Shown in pieces: positions 24,804 to 35,415 of a stretch of DNA of 64,000 nt. Each line of letters opens with the position of its first letter. Positions within the stretch are counted from its first letter, which is position 1. The notes beneath the pieces were generated by a model. That model worked only from the letters and a program-made list of their open reading frames with translations. It searched no databases and had not been told where the DNA came from. The position numbers were made by a program, and so were the translations under genes. The stretch is from assembly GCA_005656395.1 (NCBI GenBank), contig SRSI01000010.1:2232001-2296000 (forward strand). The letters are read 5' to 3'. Source of the stretch: Strongyloides papillosus. Lineage: Eukaryota > Nematoda > Chromadorea > Rhabditida > Strongyloididae.

Positions 24804-25872
24804 TCATTCAGATGTTCTGTAGAATTCCTTGACGTACTCAGAGTTCTTAACATCACTCATAGAAGCCCTGGCACTTGGAGCAATCTTCAATAATGATTGA
24901 ATGACATCAGCAGCTTTCTTATGAACAGAATCAGGTATTGTAAATCTTGCCTGACTAATTTTCAATAACGTATTTTTTGGAGCTGCATCACCGAAAGGAG
25001 CAGAACCAACCAACATTTCATAAACTAGAACTCCCACAGACCAATGATCGACTTTACTATCATAACTTCTGCTGCTTTGAGATATCATTTCAGGAGGAAG
25101 GTAATCTAAAGTTCCACAAATAGTTTGACGTCTTGAATCAGGTGTATATACAGACCATCCGAAGTCAGCAATTTTAAGGTCATCTCTTACAGAGATTAAC
25201 AAGTTCTCAGGTTTAATATCCCTATGAATTACACCCAGCCCATGACAGTAATCCAACGCATCAGTTAATTGATAAAGATACTTAGCAGCAACAGCATCTG
25301 GCAATACTTTTTGTTTCTGAAGATAATTAAATAAAGTACCTCGAGCGGCGTACTCTAAGATAAGATAAATTCTTGTGTCGTCATAAAAATAACCATATAA
25401 TCTCAGAATGTTGGGATGACTAAAATCGTATTAACAAAATATTAATTACAAAATTTATAACATACCGGAGGTGATATTGGATCTCTATCTCTCTTTTAAT
25501 TTGAACACGCACTTGGAATTTTTCTATCTGTTCCTTGAATAAAACTTTTAACGCAATAACGAAATGAGATATCTTTTCGCGAGCAAGGTAGACATTACCA
25601 AATTTTCCCTTACCAAGATTTCTCCCAATTTCGAAGTTATCTAATTTCCACATTTTGACTTTATCATCCTTTGCTTTTTCATCCTTACCCTTCTCTTCTT
25701 TATTATTTTCAATATTTTCAACATTCTCTTTGCTAAAATAAAATTTTAAATATTTAAATTTCTTTAGACCTTACCCATCATCTTGATTATTTTTTTGTGA
25801 ATTTTCTGAAACCTCATTAGGTATCAGCTTGTTATCAACTGATACATTGTCTACCGTGGTACTTTCAGACAT
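24804..25872 (-). CDS. Aurora-family serine/threonine kinase
   Basis: Exons 25872-25775, 25732-25466 and 25419-24804 give 326 aa. A short acidic/Lys-rich N-terminus of about 50 residues precedes the kinase: glycine loop [14 protein letters not shown], catalytic Lys in IALKVLFK, catalytic loop [17 protein letters not shown], and the T-loop [17 protein letters not shown], whose [10 protein letters not shown] is diagnostic of Aurora kinases. The activating Thr is the one in RRQTICGT. Nematodes have AIR-1 (Aurora A-like, centrosome and spindle) and AIR-2 (Aurora B-like, chromosomal passenger); the domain alone does not let me choose. The C-terminus ends soon after the kinase core, as is usual. 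Its start faces the mL40 start about 300 bp away, suggesting a shared divergent promoter. Confidence 0.92.
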
Positions 25873-26170
25873 CCTATTTATTTAATATAAAATATTAAAC
25901 TACTTAAAGTTATGAGATTAGAAATGGTGTTAATAAAATATATTGTAAATGTTAGGGTGAATGAATACAAACGCGCCTATTTGTATGATTATTTTCTTTT
26001 CAAGAGTTACTAGACAAGAAACAGCATTAAAATGTCTACCCTTCAGACAATTTATTTTATCTCAGCGAATTACATTAAAAGTACAAATAAGATTTATCAT
26101 ACTTTCAAAGACCTAGTTTGTGTTTCCTTCCCTTTTTCTCAATTTATATAGATATTTTAGAGATTAAAAG

Positions 26171-26809
26171 ATGTTCCGGATAACTAGCCTTCTTCCAAAC
26201 GTTAGATTGGGCTGTGGTTTTCACACAACACCACTAGCAAGGTAATTTGATAAATAAAAGTAAAGTAGCTAGTTTTTAGTGGATCTATCTTCATGAAACG
26301 TCAAAAGCGTTTGGATACTGACGTTGCTAGACAAAGGGAAATGAGAAGGCGTAAAAAACTGGAGAAGGAAATTCGTGCATTACAAAAAGAATCTAAAAAA
26401 TTAATACCAATAGATGAAATGGCTATTATCAATGAAGAACAATTAAAAGATTTTAAGTAAGTTAGGGGTGACTCCAAATTAGTATATTATTTATAGGGAA
26501 CGTGAACGGAATTTGGTGCCACCTTCAGAAAAAGATTTGAAAGAAGAAATTATTCTTCAGAAGGAGTATGGCAATTTACAAAGTAAACTATGGAAAGAAG
26601 ATGATAGGTGGATAAGAAATGTTCTTAGTGCTCAAGAAAGGGCATTGGAAAGGTTGAAAATTTTATCGCCACAACTTTATGCTTCTGCCATTAAGATTGA
26701 CGATGATATTATTAAATATAGTTTCCAAGGACCACCTCAGAAGCAAAGTCAGATAGGTTACGAAGCTCCTGATGGAGATTTCTTTGATGTTACTAAGAAG
26801 TGGACATGA
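26171..26809 (+). CDS. mrpl-40: mitochondrial large ribosomal subunit protein mL40
   Basis: Three exons, 26171-26241, 26280-26456 and 26497-26809, give 186 aa. The N-terminus (MFRITSLLPNVRLGCGFHTT) is a typical presequence. It is followed by a highly basic helix (RRRKKLEKEIRALQKESKK), then LIPIDEM, equivalent to LIPIEDF in human MRPL40. The C-terminal half has RNVLSAQERALERLKILSP, QLYASAIKIDDDI and YEAPDGDFFDVTKKWT, colinear with human LESPKLHAEAIKRDPNL and YQPPEGRYNDITKVYT. It is a structural component of the mitochondrial 39S ribosome. An acceptor (atattttag) lies 11 nt upstream of the ATG. The DPH4 gene follows 136 bp downstream on the same strand. Confidence 0.85.
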
Positions 26810-26945
26810 TTTTGCCGACCAAATTGTGTTGTTATTTAGATTGACTGTTTAATAGATGATTATTTTTATTTTTGTTAGAAGTGTGCTTAATTCCAATAAA
26901 CTTTTAAATCGTTGTAAAATTTATTTAGGAATATTATTTATTGAA

Positions 26946-27407
26946 ATGGCTAAAAATTTGGATTCATTATATTCGTTACTTGGGGTCACTGAAGATGCTT
27001 CAATTTCGGATATCAAAAAAGCGTATCATTTATTTTTAAGAACCAATCATCCGGACAAAACGGGTGTTCAAACAAATGAAAATTTAATTGAAAAGGGAAT
27101 GTTTGCTTGGAAGCAATTAGGAAATGCTGATCAAAGGAAAATATACGATAAATTTCTTCAAGAACAAAAACTTCATGCACTGAAAAACAGTTGTGATTCC
27201 ATGGTATCTAGTTGCCAAGAGCTGGATGAAAATGACGTTTCTTTACTGAAAAGTGAAGGTAACATTCTTATTCCTTGTGTGAGGTGTGATAACGATATCA
27301 ATTTATCAGTAACTGATTATTTATGCATTGTTAAAGAAGCATTTTTCGAATGTTCAGCTTGTTCTATGCTTACGAAAGTAATTGTATATAATGATGAAGG
27401 TAAATAA
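26946..27407 (+). CDS. dph4: DPH4 (DNAJC24), J-domain protein of diphthamide synthesis
   Basis: Single exon, 153 aa from the ATG at 26946. A 30-codon upstream extension is open, but an acceptor (tttttgttag, ending 26880) lies between it and this ATG, so the shorter form is preferred. Residues 4-70 form a J domain with HPD at 35-37 (NHPDKTG). The C-terminus has a CSL-type zinc-binding module, CVRC and CSAC separated by about 30 residues. J domain plus CSL zinc finger is the DPH4 architecture. The protein binds iron and zinc, supports the radical-SAM Dph1-Dph2 step of diphthamide formation on EF2, and stimulates Hsp70. It follows mL40 closely, a possible operon. Confidence 0.85.
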   Translation: MAKNLDSLYSLLGVTEDASISDIKKAYHLFLRTNHPDKTGVQTNENLIEKGMFAWKQLGNADQRKIYDKFLQEQKLHALKNSCDSMVSSCQELDENDVSLLKSEGNILIPCVRCDNDINLSVTDYLCIVKEAFFECSACSMLTKVIVYNDEGK

Positions 27408-28487
27408 ATTTAATTTACTGTTTAAAATTTTTTTTCATTATAATGCCATGTTTTTGGTGTTATTTCTTTATTGTTTCCAACTATATCATGGTCTGTGAGA
27501 TTAGTTAATTTTGTTAGTGCAAGCAAACTATCCAATTAATTGTATAAAAAAACTTAGTACATTAATTGATATGTAAAATATTCTAAAACACAGAATTTTT
27601 ATCTTTAAAATCAAAATACCCACAGAATAGTAGGAAGAACTTTATAATGATAGTGGCGTAAATTTGTACTAAAAAGGTTTTTTTATCCTACGTTTTAATG
27701 TAAAAAATTTTGATAGTGTAACTAGCAATGTTAAAATATATGTTAACAATAATTGGGTGGTACAAACATCTATAAACTTTTACTAAATTTACTATGTAAC
27801 TTTTTTTATCTGGAAAATATAAATAATTTCCACTCAATTTGTTAAAGAAAAGCTTGATTTTAGATTTTTAGACCACTGGCAAATGATTATCTATAATATT
27901 AATCCTTCAGACGTGTTTGACCTTTAGCACTATATTTATAAGTTTTTTTTCTGAATAAAAAATGGTAATTGTTCTATGGAAAATTTATAGTGAGTATAGT
28001 ATTTTCGCATAATTTCATACATTAATAAATAAATTTTAATTTTTATAAATAAAAATTATTTTATCTCCTTATTCTAGTCTGTTTTTTATAATTTGTATAT
28101 TTATATTTTCTGTAGTAACATCTAAGATTTTCTTTATTGTATTTTATTTTAGTTATATTTGAAAAAAGTGTTTTTAATTGTAGAAAAATTTTATATTTAT
28201 CATTGATTTTATATGAAATAATTAGTTCAGATACTAAGTAAAATTATGCGTAAAATATATGTACCACAAAAAATTAGTTTATTTAATATTGCATCATCCC
28301 AATACTTGTGATAATCGAGACAAGACTGTGTCTTAAAACTAGTTACAAACAAAAGCATTTATGGACATTTCTTTTTAATTTTTAAGTTTAATATTAAAAA
28401 ATAGAGCACTTTTAATTTAGTATCTTTTACGTATACTTCTACTACTATACATTTTTAAAAAATATTTACACGTATTTTAGAATAAAC
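27408..28487. other. intergenic spacer
   Basis: About 1.1 kb of AT-rich sequence holding the 3' end of DPH4 and the promoter of the MCC-alpha gene. No exon, RNA gene or repeat was recognised. Confidence 0.5.
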
Positions 28488-30527
28488 ATGCTGTCTTTGT
28501 CGTCAAATACTATAAGACAATATCGATACAGCTCAGTAATGATTAAAAAAATTGATCGCCTTCTCATTGCAAATAGAGGTGAAATAGCCATGAGAATTAT
28601 TGGTAGTGCCAAAAAGATGGGAGTTGAAACAGTTTCTGTATATTCTGAAGCTGATAAAAATTCTTTACATATGAAGCATGCTGATTTTTCATACAATATT
28701 GGACCTGCCAATGCATTACAAAGTTACCTTAACATTGATAAACTTATTGATGTCGCATTGAAAGCTAATTGCCATGCCGTCCATCCTGGTTACGGGTTTT
28801 TAAGTGAAAATTCAGAATTTGCAAGGAAATGTAATGAAGCTGGTCTTGTTTTTGTTGGACCATCACCAAAAGCTATAAGTGATATGGGACAGAAAAATGT
28901 TGCAAAAGACATTATGAGAAAGGCCGGTGTTCCTGTTATTGAAGGGTATCATGGACAAAGTCAGGATAAAGACAAACTATTTGAAGAAGCAAAAAAAATC
29001 GGTTTTCCAGTAATGCTTAAGGCGGTGTCTGGTGGTGGAGGTAAAGGAATGCGTGTTGCTTTGAATGAAGAAGAATTCTTTGAAAAAATGGAATCGGCTC
29101 AAAGTGAGGCTTTCAAATCATTCGGAGATGGTAATCTTTTAATTGAAAAATATATAGGTAAACCAAGACACGTTGAAGTACAGATTTTCGGAGATCATTT
29201 CGGAAATTATGTCCACTTATGGGAAAGAGATTGCTCCATACAACGAAGACATCAAAAAATAATTGAAGAAGCTCCTGCTCCAAATCTTGACTTTGAATTT
29301 AGAAAAAAACTCGGAAATTTAGCAGTTACTGCTGCAAATGCTGCTAATTATGTAGGTGCCGGAACAGTTGAATTTATTATAGATCCTACAAATGCCTTTT
29401 ATTTTATGGAAATGAATACTAGATTACAAGTAGAACATCCTGTTACTGAAGCAATTACCGGAGTTGACCTTGTTGAATGGCAAATTAGAGTGGCACAAGG
29501 TGAAAAAATTCCTTTAAAGCAAGAGGAAATCAAGTGTAATGGTCATTCATTCGAAACTAGAGTTTATGCAGAAGATACAGAAGCTGGGTTTATGCCATTA
29601 GCAGGAGACCTTCGCTACCTTTCTTTCCCAGAAAACAATGTTCGAATTGATACAGGAGTTTATGAAGGTAGTGTAGTTTCTGTTCACTACGATCCAATGA
29701 TCGCAAAATTAACAGTTCATGGAAAAGACAGAAATGAAGCCTTAGCTAAAATGGAAAAAGCTTTATCTGAAACACATATTGGTGGATTAAAAACAAATAT
29801 TGACTTCGTAAAAAGTGTTGTCCAACACAAGGATTTCATTAAAGGAAATGTATACACCGATTTTATTGCTGATAATGAAAAAGTTCTTTTTTCAAAAAAA
29901 GTTATATCAAAGGAAAGTGTTATAGAAGCAGCTATTGGAAGTATCTTAATTTCTATGGGAAAAAGTGATATAAATAATCCGTTTAATAACAGTGAAGTAT
30001 ACAGAATGAATTACAATCCTATCAAAAAATTCAAAATAGGCCAAGAAAATATCGAAGTAGAGATTTTACCTAACAATAATTTCAAAATGAATATCGGTAA
30101 CACGACATACAACATTAATGTAGAAGATATAACTTTCAATGATAATGATAAATACAAGCTTTGTAAATTTTTAGCAGAAGTCAATGGAGTGAAACTCCAA
30201 GCAAAAGCAGTCCTTATGGACGATGTAATTGTTACGTATGGGGCTGATACTTGTGAATTTAATTATCCATTTTCTGTTATGTCTGCTGATGAAATTTCAA
30301 GTGATATTAATGCTGGAGCCAAGGCTCCCATGCCCGGAATTATTGATAAAATTCTGACAAAGGTTGGTGAAACAGTCAAAGAAGGTCAACCATTGGTTGT
30401 TATGGTGGCCATGAAAATGGAATATATAATCAAAGCTCCACACGACGGTGTTATTGAAAGTATTTTATGCTCACCCGGAAAGAATGTTTCTAAAAATTCA
30501 GTTCTAGTAAAATTTGCTGAAAGTTAA
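28488..30527 (+). CDS. mccc-1: methylcrotonoyl-CoA carboxylase subunit alpha (biotin-containing)
   Basis: Single 679-aa exon. After a short mitochondrial leader (MLSLSSNTIRQYRYSSVM), the biotin carboxylase domain starts at KIDRLLIANRGEIAMRI, with VHPGYGFLSEN, the ATP-grasp loop SGGGGKGMRV near residue 183, ERDCSIQRRHQKIIEEAPAP, and FMEMNTRLQVEHPVTE. A variable middle of about 110 residues leads to the C-terminal biotinyl domain with VVMVAMKMEYIIK; Lys643 of AMKM should carry biotin. The sequence VPVIEGYHGQSQD and the shorter middle favour MCC over propionyl-CoA carboxylase. With the beta subunit it carboxylates 3-methylcrotonyl-CoA in mitochondrial leucine breakdown. No beta subunit gene is in the window. 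Confidence 0.88.
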   Translation: MLSLSSNTIRQYRYSSVMIKKIDRLLIANRGEIAMRIIGSAKKMGVETVSVYSEADKNSLHMKHADFSYNIGPANALQSYLNIDKLIDVALKANCHAVHPGYGFLSENSEFARKCNEAGLVFVGPSPKAISDMGQKNVAKDIMRKAGVPVIEGYHGQSQDKDKLFEEAKKIGFPVMLKAVSGGGGKGMRVALNEEEFFEKMESAQSEAFKSFGDGNLLIEKYIGKPRHVEVQIFGDHFGNYVHLWERDCSIQRRHQKIIEEAPAPNLDFEFRKKLGNLAVTAANAANYVGAGTVEFIIDPTNAFYFMEMNTRLQVEHPVTEAITGVDLVEWQIRVAQGEKIPLKQEEIKCNGHSFETRVYAEDTEAGFMPLAGDLRYLSFPENNVRIDTGVYEGSVVSVHYDPMIAKLTVHGKDRNEALAKMEKALSETHIGGLKTNIDFVKSVVQHKDFIKGNVYTDFIADNEKVLFSKKVISKESVIEAAIGSILISMGKSDINNPFNNSEVYRMNYNPIKKFKIGQENIEVEILPNNNFKMNIGNTTYNINVEDITFNDNDKYKLCKFLAEVNGVKLQAKAVLMDDVIVTYGADTCEFNYPFSVMSADEISSDINAGAKAPMPGIIDKILTKVGETVKEGQPLVVMVAMKMEYIIKAPHDGVIESILCSPGKNVSKNSVLVKFAES

Positions 30528-31076
30528 TAAAAACATCTATTATATAGTTTAAAAATAATATGTATCAAAATAAAATTACCAGATTATTTAAGTAAATGTT
30601 TGATTTTTTTTTAAAAATAGCCGCTTCTACTTTTCAAACACAAAAAACATTTCCCTTACTTATACATCTTTATAACCAAACACTGCTTTTACAAGTTTTA
30701 CACATTTTTCTTCTTAATTTACTATTGTACAAAAAAACTTCATACAGCATTAGAGAATGTTTACTCCAATTTTTCTTAGAACGATTTGTATGATTTAGCG
30801 GTATGGTCATTGTATTTCAAATATGCTTAAGCAAGGGTATTCTTTCATGATAGACTGAAAAAGTCTAGAAATTGGTAGAAGTTATGCTAAAACTATAAAT
30901 ATAGAATAGAGGTGGCTGAAAAAACCAAGCATTTTAAAATTTCTCTATGTCATCTTTTTTTTCATTACATAGTCCGTTTTAGTATTTTAAATTAACGCTG
31001 TATAATTATAGGGTTGTCGGATAAATTAATAAAAATATCTATTGTTATACATTCCCTGTGAAGTCTTTGTTTAATA
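30528..31076. other. intergenic spacer
   Basis: About 550 bp between two plus-strand genes. A 65-codon open frame (30596-30793) overlaps the expected 3'UTR of the MCC-alpha gene and looks like chance. Nothing else seen. Confidence 0.45.
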
Positions 31077-32545
31077 ATGGAGATAGTTCAGAACCCGAAT
31101 ATTAAAAAAATCTTTAGAAGAAATGATAGGAATGTCATTTCTATTGTAAGTTTTAACTTTATAGACTACTTTTACTTACATTATAGGAAATTGAAAGAGA
31201 TGATGACCACGATTTGCAAATGTATACCAAGCCTCCAACGGGACGGATTACTATTTCTGACGTTGAGAATTTATCAAAAAAAAGACTTAAGGTCCTTCAA
31301 AAAGTTGAAGAAATTCGCGAGCGTTACCAAAAAAATTCAGAAGACTATGTTGCTCATATGGATTCGATGCTGCGCGAGCTGTTGCCCGTTGCAATTGGAA
31401 ATATTAGTGATCCTGATAAAAGAGCTCTTGCCAGAAGAGAGGATGTTATTTCCCATTACGTGTTAAGATTAGCTCTCTGCAAGGATATTGAGCAAACAAG
31501 ATGGTTCGTAGATCAAGAACATGAATTGTTTAAGTATAGATTCTCTAAATTGTCTAGAGCTGATGTAGAGTTATTTCTCAGGTTAAATGACGTTAAACTG
31601 GAGAAGATTTCAACTGACGAATTAAATCAATTAGTCGATAATATATCTGCTGCTTCGAAAAGAAAAGTAACAGATATTAGGAAGACAGACTATTATAGAG
31701 TTAACTTTCTCGAAGCTATAAATTTGGTTAAAAAAAGAAAAGTATTTTTATCGAGTGGTGTTACATATCTTGGTTTTAATGATTTGGAAGACATGATTTC
31801 AATGAAGTTTAAAACAAATATAGCGGCATCTATGGCACGTCAAAATAGAATGCTCTCGTCTTTGCAGGAGGAGGAAAGGTTGATACCAATTCTTAAAAAC
31901 ATAACTAACAAAACGTATGTTGGAAAAACATATAATGGTGGCGATAATCAGTTAGATGAAAATATAACCCCTAAATCAATTGATCAATTGTGTAAGGATC
32001 ATTTTCCACCATGTATGAGGAATATCCATAATAATTTAAAAATTGTCGGTCATTTAAGACATGGCGCTAGATGTCAATATACAGCTTTTTTGAGGGGGAT
32101 TGGTATGTCACTTGAAAATACCCTTAGTTTCTTCAGATCTGCTTTTAGCAAAAAAGTTGATTTCGATAAATTTAACAAGGAATACGCTTACAATATAAGA
32201 CATATTTTTGGAAAAGAAGGACATCATAGAGGTATGAAGGCATATTCGTGCCCAAAAATTGTACTTCAAAGCTCTCCAGGACCTGATGATTGCCACGGAT
32301 GTCCATTTAAACATTCCGATAAGAAATCTTTAACCCATCTTCTAACTACTATGGGTCTATCAACCGAACAAGTTAACAAAGTTCATGAACAGGTAAAGAA
32401 TAATCGCTTTGATTATGCCTGTTCAAGAACTTTCGAGTTTTCCCATAAAATGAAGGAAAATTCTATAAGTGAATTAATTGTACACCCAAATCGCTATTTT
32501 GAAATGTCTCGCGATCTTAAAGCTGCTTCGAAAGAGGGTTCCTAA
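31077..32545 (+). CDS. pri-2: DNA primase large subunit (PRIM2)
   Basis: Exon 1 (31077-31145, 23 codons) and exon 2 (31187-32545) give 475 aa. The N-terminal helical domain includes HYVLRLALCKDIEQTRWFV and the motif LFKYRFSKL. The C-terminal iron-sulphur domain has FPPCMRNIH, GARCQYTAFLRGIGMSLE, YNIRHIFGKEGH, YSCPKIVL, DCHGCPFKH and FDYACSRTFE. The four cysteines in PPCM, YSCP, HGCP and YACS correspond to the conserved 4Fe-4S ligands of human PRIM2. The YNIRH-FGKEG and HLRHG motifs bind template and initiating nucleotide. It is the regulatory primase subunit that starts RNA-DNA primers within DNA polymerase alpha-primase. The C-terminus is cut short after the Fe-S domain, as in other animals. 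Confidence 0.93.
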
Positions 32546-33015
32546 AGGTTTTTTACAGAAAAAAGCAATATTTCGATTTATTAACTAAAAAATCAACTTT
32601 TACTTGGTCTAATTTATATATATTATTAAGTTATAAATTAAATTACAACATTGATTAAATAAAATGACATTGTATATATTTTCTTTTTTGATACAAATAA
32701 AATTATTTATCATTTGGAACGTTTTTAGTTGTCGTTTTGAAATTTATGTTTAACCAATTATACTTTAGTAGAATGGGATAGAATATTGGCTCATTTTGTT
32801 GTTGATTTAATTATCTTTAACATATAATTCATCATTATTGTACTACGAAGAAGTATCTATAAATATAACACTGGTAACAGAAAGATAGCAATAAAATTAA
32901 CTTTATTTTAAAGATAATACCTTATAAAACAATATTTTAAAACTACGAAATTACTTCTATCACGGTTTATTTTGTAAGTATTACTATTTTGTTTGCTGAA
33001 AAAATTATTTCAATT
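32546..33015. other. convergent intergenic spacer
   Basis: About 470 bp between the primase stop and the stop of the minus-strand DXO-like gene. It has AT-rich 3'UTR-like sequence with AATAAA-like signals near 32655-32705. Nothing else seen. Confidence 0.4.
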
Positions 33016-34057
33016 TTATTTTGCAGGGAAAGCTTCGAGAAAACTATTAGTTGGATTGGAAAATTTTATTCTTCTTACAGTTTCTTCATCGGCGATACGA
33101 AGTGCAAATTCGTCTTTTGGAATTATAAAACATTTACCAGGATATTTCTTACAACCATCGATTATACCTTCGAGACATCCTCCAACAAAATCCATAATCT
33201 TAGATGCTGGTAATGGAAGTTTAGATTCTAAATCAGAGACATGAACAAGTTTTATTTCTTTGACTACAGTATCTTTTCTGATACCAACAGCGATCACTTC
33301 ATTTCCAGAAATAAAACTTTGAGCCCATGTTTTGTAAAGAGCCAAACCTTTAAAAATGTGTGTTATATGACCAGGACATATCTTTATTTCCATGGAATCA
33401 TTTTCTTAAAAAGATGTAAAATAAAATAAATACTTTTAACAAACCTTCCGATTTACTATGAGGATTTTTTGCGTCAGCCCCTTCAGTGAACATGACTTTT
33501 ATTGTTGATTTTGCCGTTTGAAACACTCTAGTTTTTGTTACAAAATAATTCTCATTTAAATCAACATTAGAATATTTGTCAACACTTTGTTCCGTACAAA
33601 ACTTACTAAGTTTCTTTTTCATATATTGTTTTTCAATTTCTTTTTTTGAAAGAGAATTTTCTGAAGTTTCAATTCTTTCAATAAAAACAATTCCATTGTA
33701 CATAAAAACAATATAAGAGTGACTAAAATGCTCTTTTAGTGGAATAAGAGCCAAGTTTTTCAAAAATCCACGATAACAAACGACTTGAGAATGGTCTAAT
33801 ATATGTTGAAGTGACAGGCCGACGGTATTATGGATATAAGCTAATAGATCCCATTGACACGGAATAGTTGGAGAATATGGCTCAACAAAGTATTTGTCAA
33901 CTCCAGCAACAATATCCAGTGGAGAAGTTAAAACACCTGGGGATCTGTGAAATACAGGGATTGATTTATCACCAAATATGTAACTATTCTGTCCATCCTC
34001 TTGCTTTTCATTGTAAAATGAAAAGAGTTTAACTGGTTGAGAGTATTTAGACGTCAT
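33016..34057 (-). CDS. DXO/Rai1 (Dom3Z) family protein, active site altered
   Basis: Exon 1 (34057-33445) and exon 2 (33404-33016) give 333 aa from the ATG at 34057. The upstream in-frame extension lacks an ATG. Family motifs in order: VVCYRGFLKNLALIPL (motif I Arg-Gly), YFVTKTRV, FTEGADAKN (position of the GExD metal motif), MEIKICPG (the ExK motif), then ALYKTWAQSFISGN and AVGIRKD, matching KWWAQSFLPG and AGFRNPDG of human DXO. DXO enzymes remove incomplete or NAD caps from RNA and degrade the body 5' to 3'. Here the Glu of ExD appears replaced by Gly while Asp is kept, and the earlier G-x-K-F-E motif is not evident, so catalysis may be lost. C. elegans has several divergent members, including EOL-1. 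Family good; activity uncertain. Confidence 0.72.
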
Positions 34058-35415
34058 ATTGCAAATGCAATAAAAAAGAACCAAAAGTTTAAGAAGTGAT
34101 AAAAAAATTATTGGTATATCACTTTACCAATTAAAAATTTAAAATGTTAAAATTCTTCTACACATTTTATTGTCTGTAAATGAAAAAAAGATTAAAGTAC
34201 GACAAAAATAGATTAAAAGTTAGTCACATTGACGATATTACCCTCTCTAGTACATTTAAAAAAGCATGAGAAAATTTTTTAAAATAACGTTGAAATTGAA
34301 TTATTGCACATTTATCAGTTCAAGTGATTTATGAATGGTATACTTTTAATATAAAAGACTTATTCTTAGTGATAGTCAGCAGAACATTTATCAAACAATT
34401 AAAACTTAAAATTAAATGTTTATTTCTTCTATGACTAAATATTAATAACTTTAGATGTATTTAAGATATCTAGACCAAAAAAATAATAAAAATTTTAGTA
34501 TATTGTTAAACTAAGAAAATGTTAGAAATGTTAAAGTATTCATCAATATTGTTTAAAAAAACTCTAATTTATTGTCAGTAATATGGGTTTACATTTGATC
34601 ACTACACGTATTGTTTTCTTATTTTACTTTCTATCCCTAAGTTAAAAAATTTTTGGCAGGTGTAGATGCAAATCATGAAAAGTTATTCTGTTATATTTGT
34701 GTATAATTAATTAAAATAAAAAAATTCCCATTGTCATTAATTTTAACGAAAAATTTATTTATCATCAAACGTAACATCATTTACTTAACTTTTTTAATGG
34801 TGATATTTCAAAAATTGTTTTAGTAATCATTTTTTATTCATATTCATTCTTAAAACATCATGAAATTCGAATAGTTTTGATAATAGTTAAAGATTTTTTA
34901 CATCAATATTCTGAAGATTGTACTCTTATTTTTACACAAAAATCACTTAAATCGTTGATTTTGGATTCTTCAAGAAGAACTAATTTTTTATTGGTAATAA
35001 TGTTTACATTTAATGGGAATGACGACAAACGATATCTTATCAAACGTATTTCACAATGTCGTTATATATTAATTTTTAAAGGTATTATAGTGAAATTTAT
35101 ATGATAATTTCTGATCATTATTGTCATTTGACATGCTAGATATTTTAAATTGCGTTCCAAATTTTTTTTCTGTTACTAAAATTAAGCAAGAATTTTTACA
35201 AATACAATTTTTAATGATCATAAGCAAGATACCTTGTGGAAATATTTAAAAAATTTGAAAACATAGATAAAATTACTAAATAAGCAGAAAAGTTAATTTA
35301 AATAGAGTACTTATTTTTAATAATATAAATTTCAATATTTAACCTTATTAATATTTAAATATAATGTGTATAAAAATTAGTTCGTTTTGGTGCATAGACA
35401 TTTTAATTTTTTTTA
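34058..35415. other. divergent intergenic region
   Basis: About 1.36 kb between the DXO-like gene (minus) and the FER-like kinase (plus). A 75-codon open frame at 34877-35104 has no supporting features. No RNA gene or repeat was seen. Confidence 0.45.

Noticed and set aside
26856..26945. Hydrophobic N-terminal extension of DPH4
   Set aside because: An acceptor falls inside it, the family is cytosolic, and the J domain starts normally from the ATG at 26946.
28466..28711. 81-codon frame opposite the MCC-alpha start
   Set aside because: Antisense shadow of a well-supported gene.
30596..30793. 65-codon frame after MCC-alpha
   Set aside because: Lies in the likely 3'UTR; poly-T-derived Phe/Leu composition.
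34877..35104. 75-codon frame upstream of the FER-like kinase
   Set aside because: No support beyond its length.
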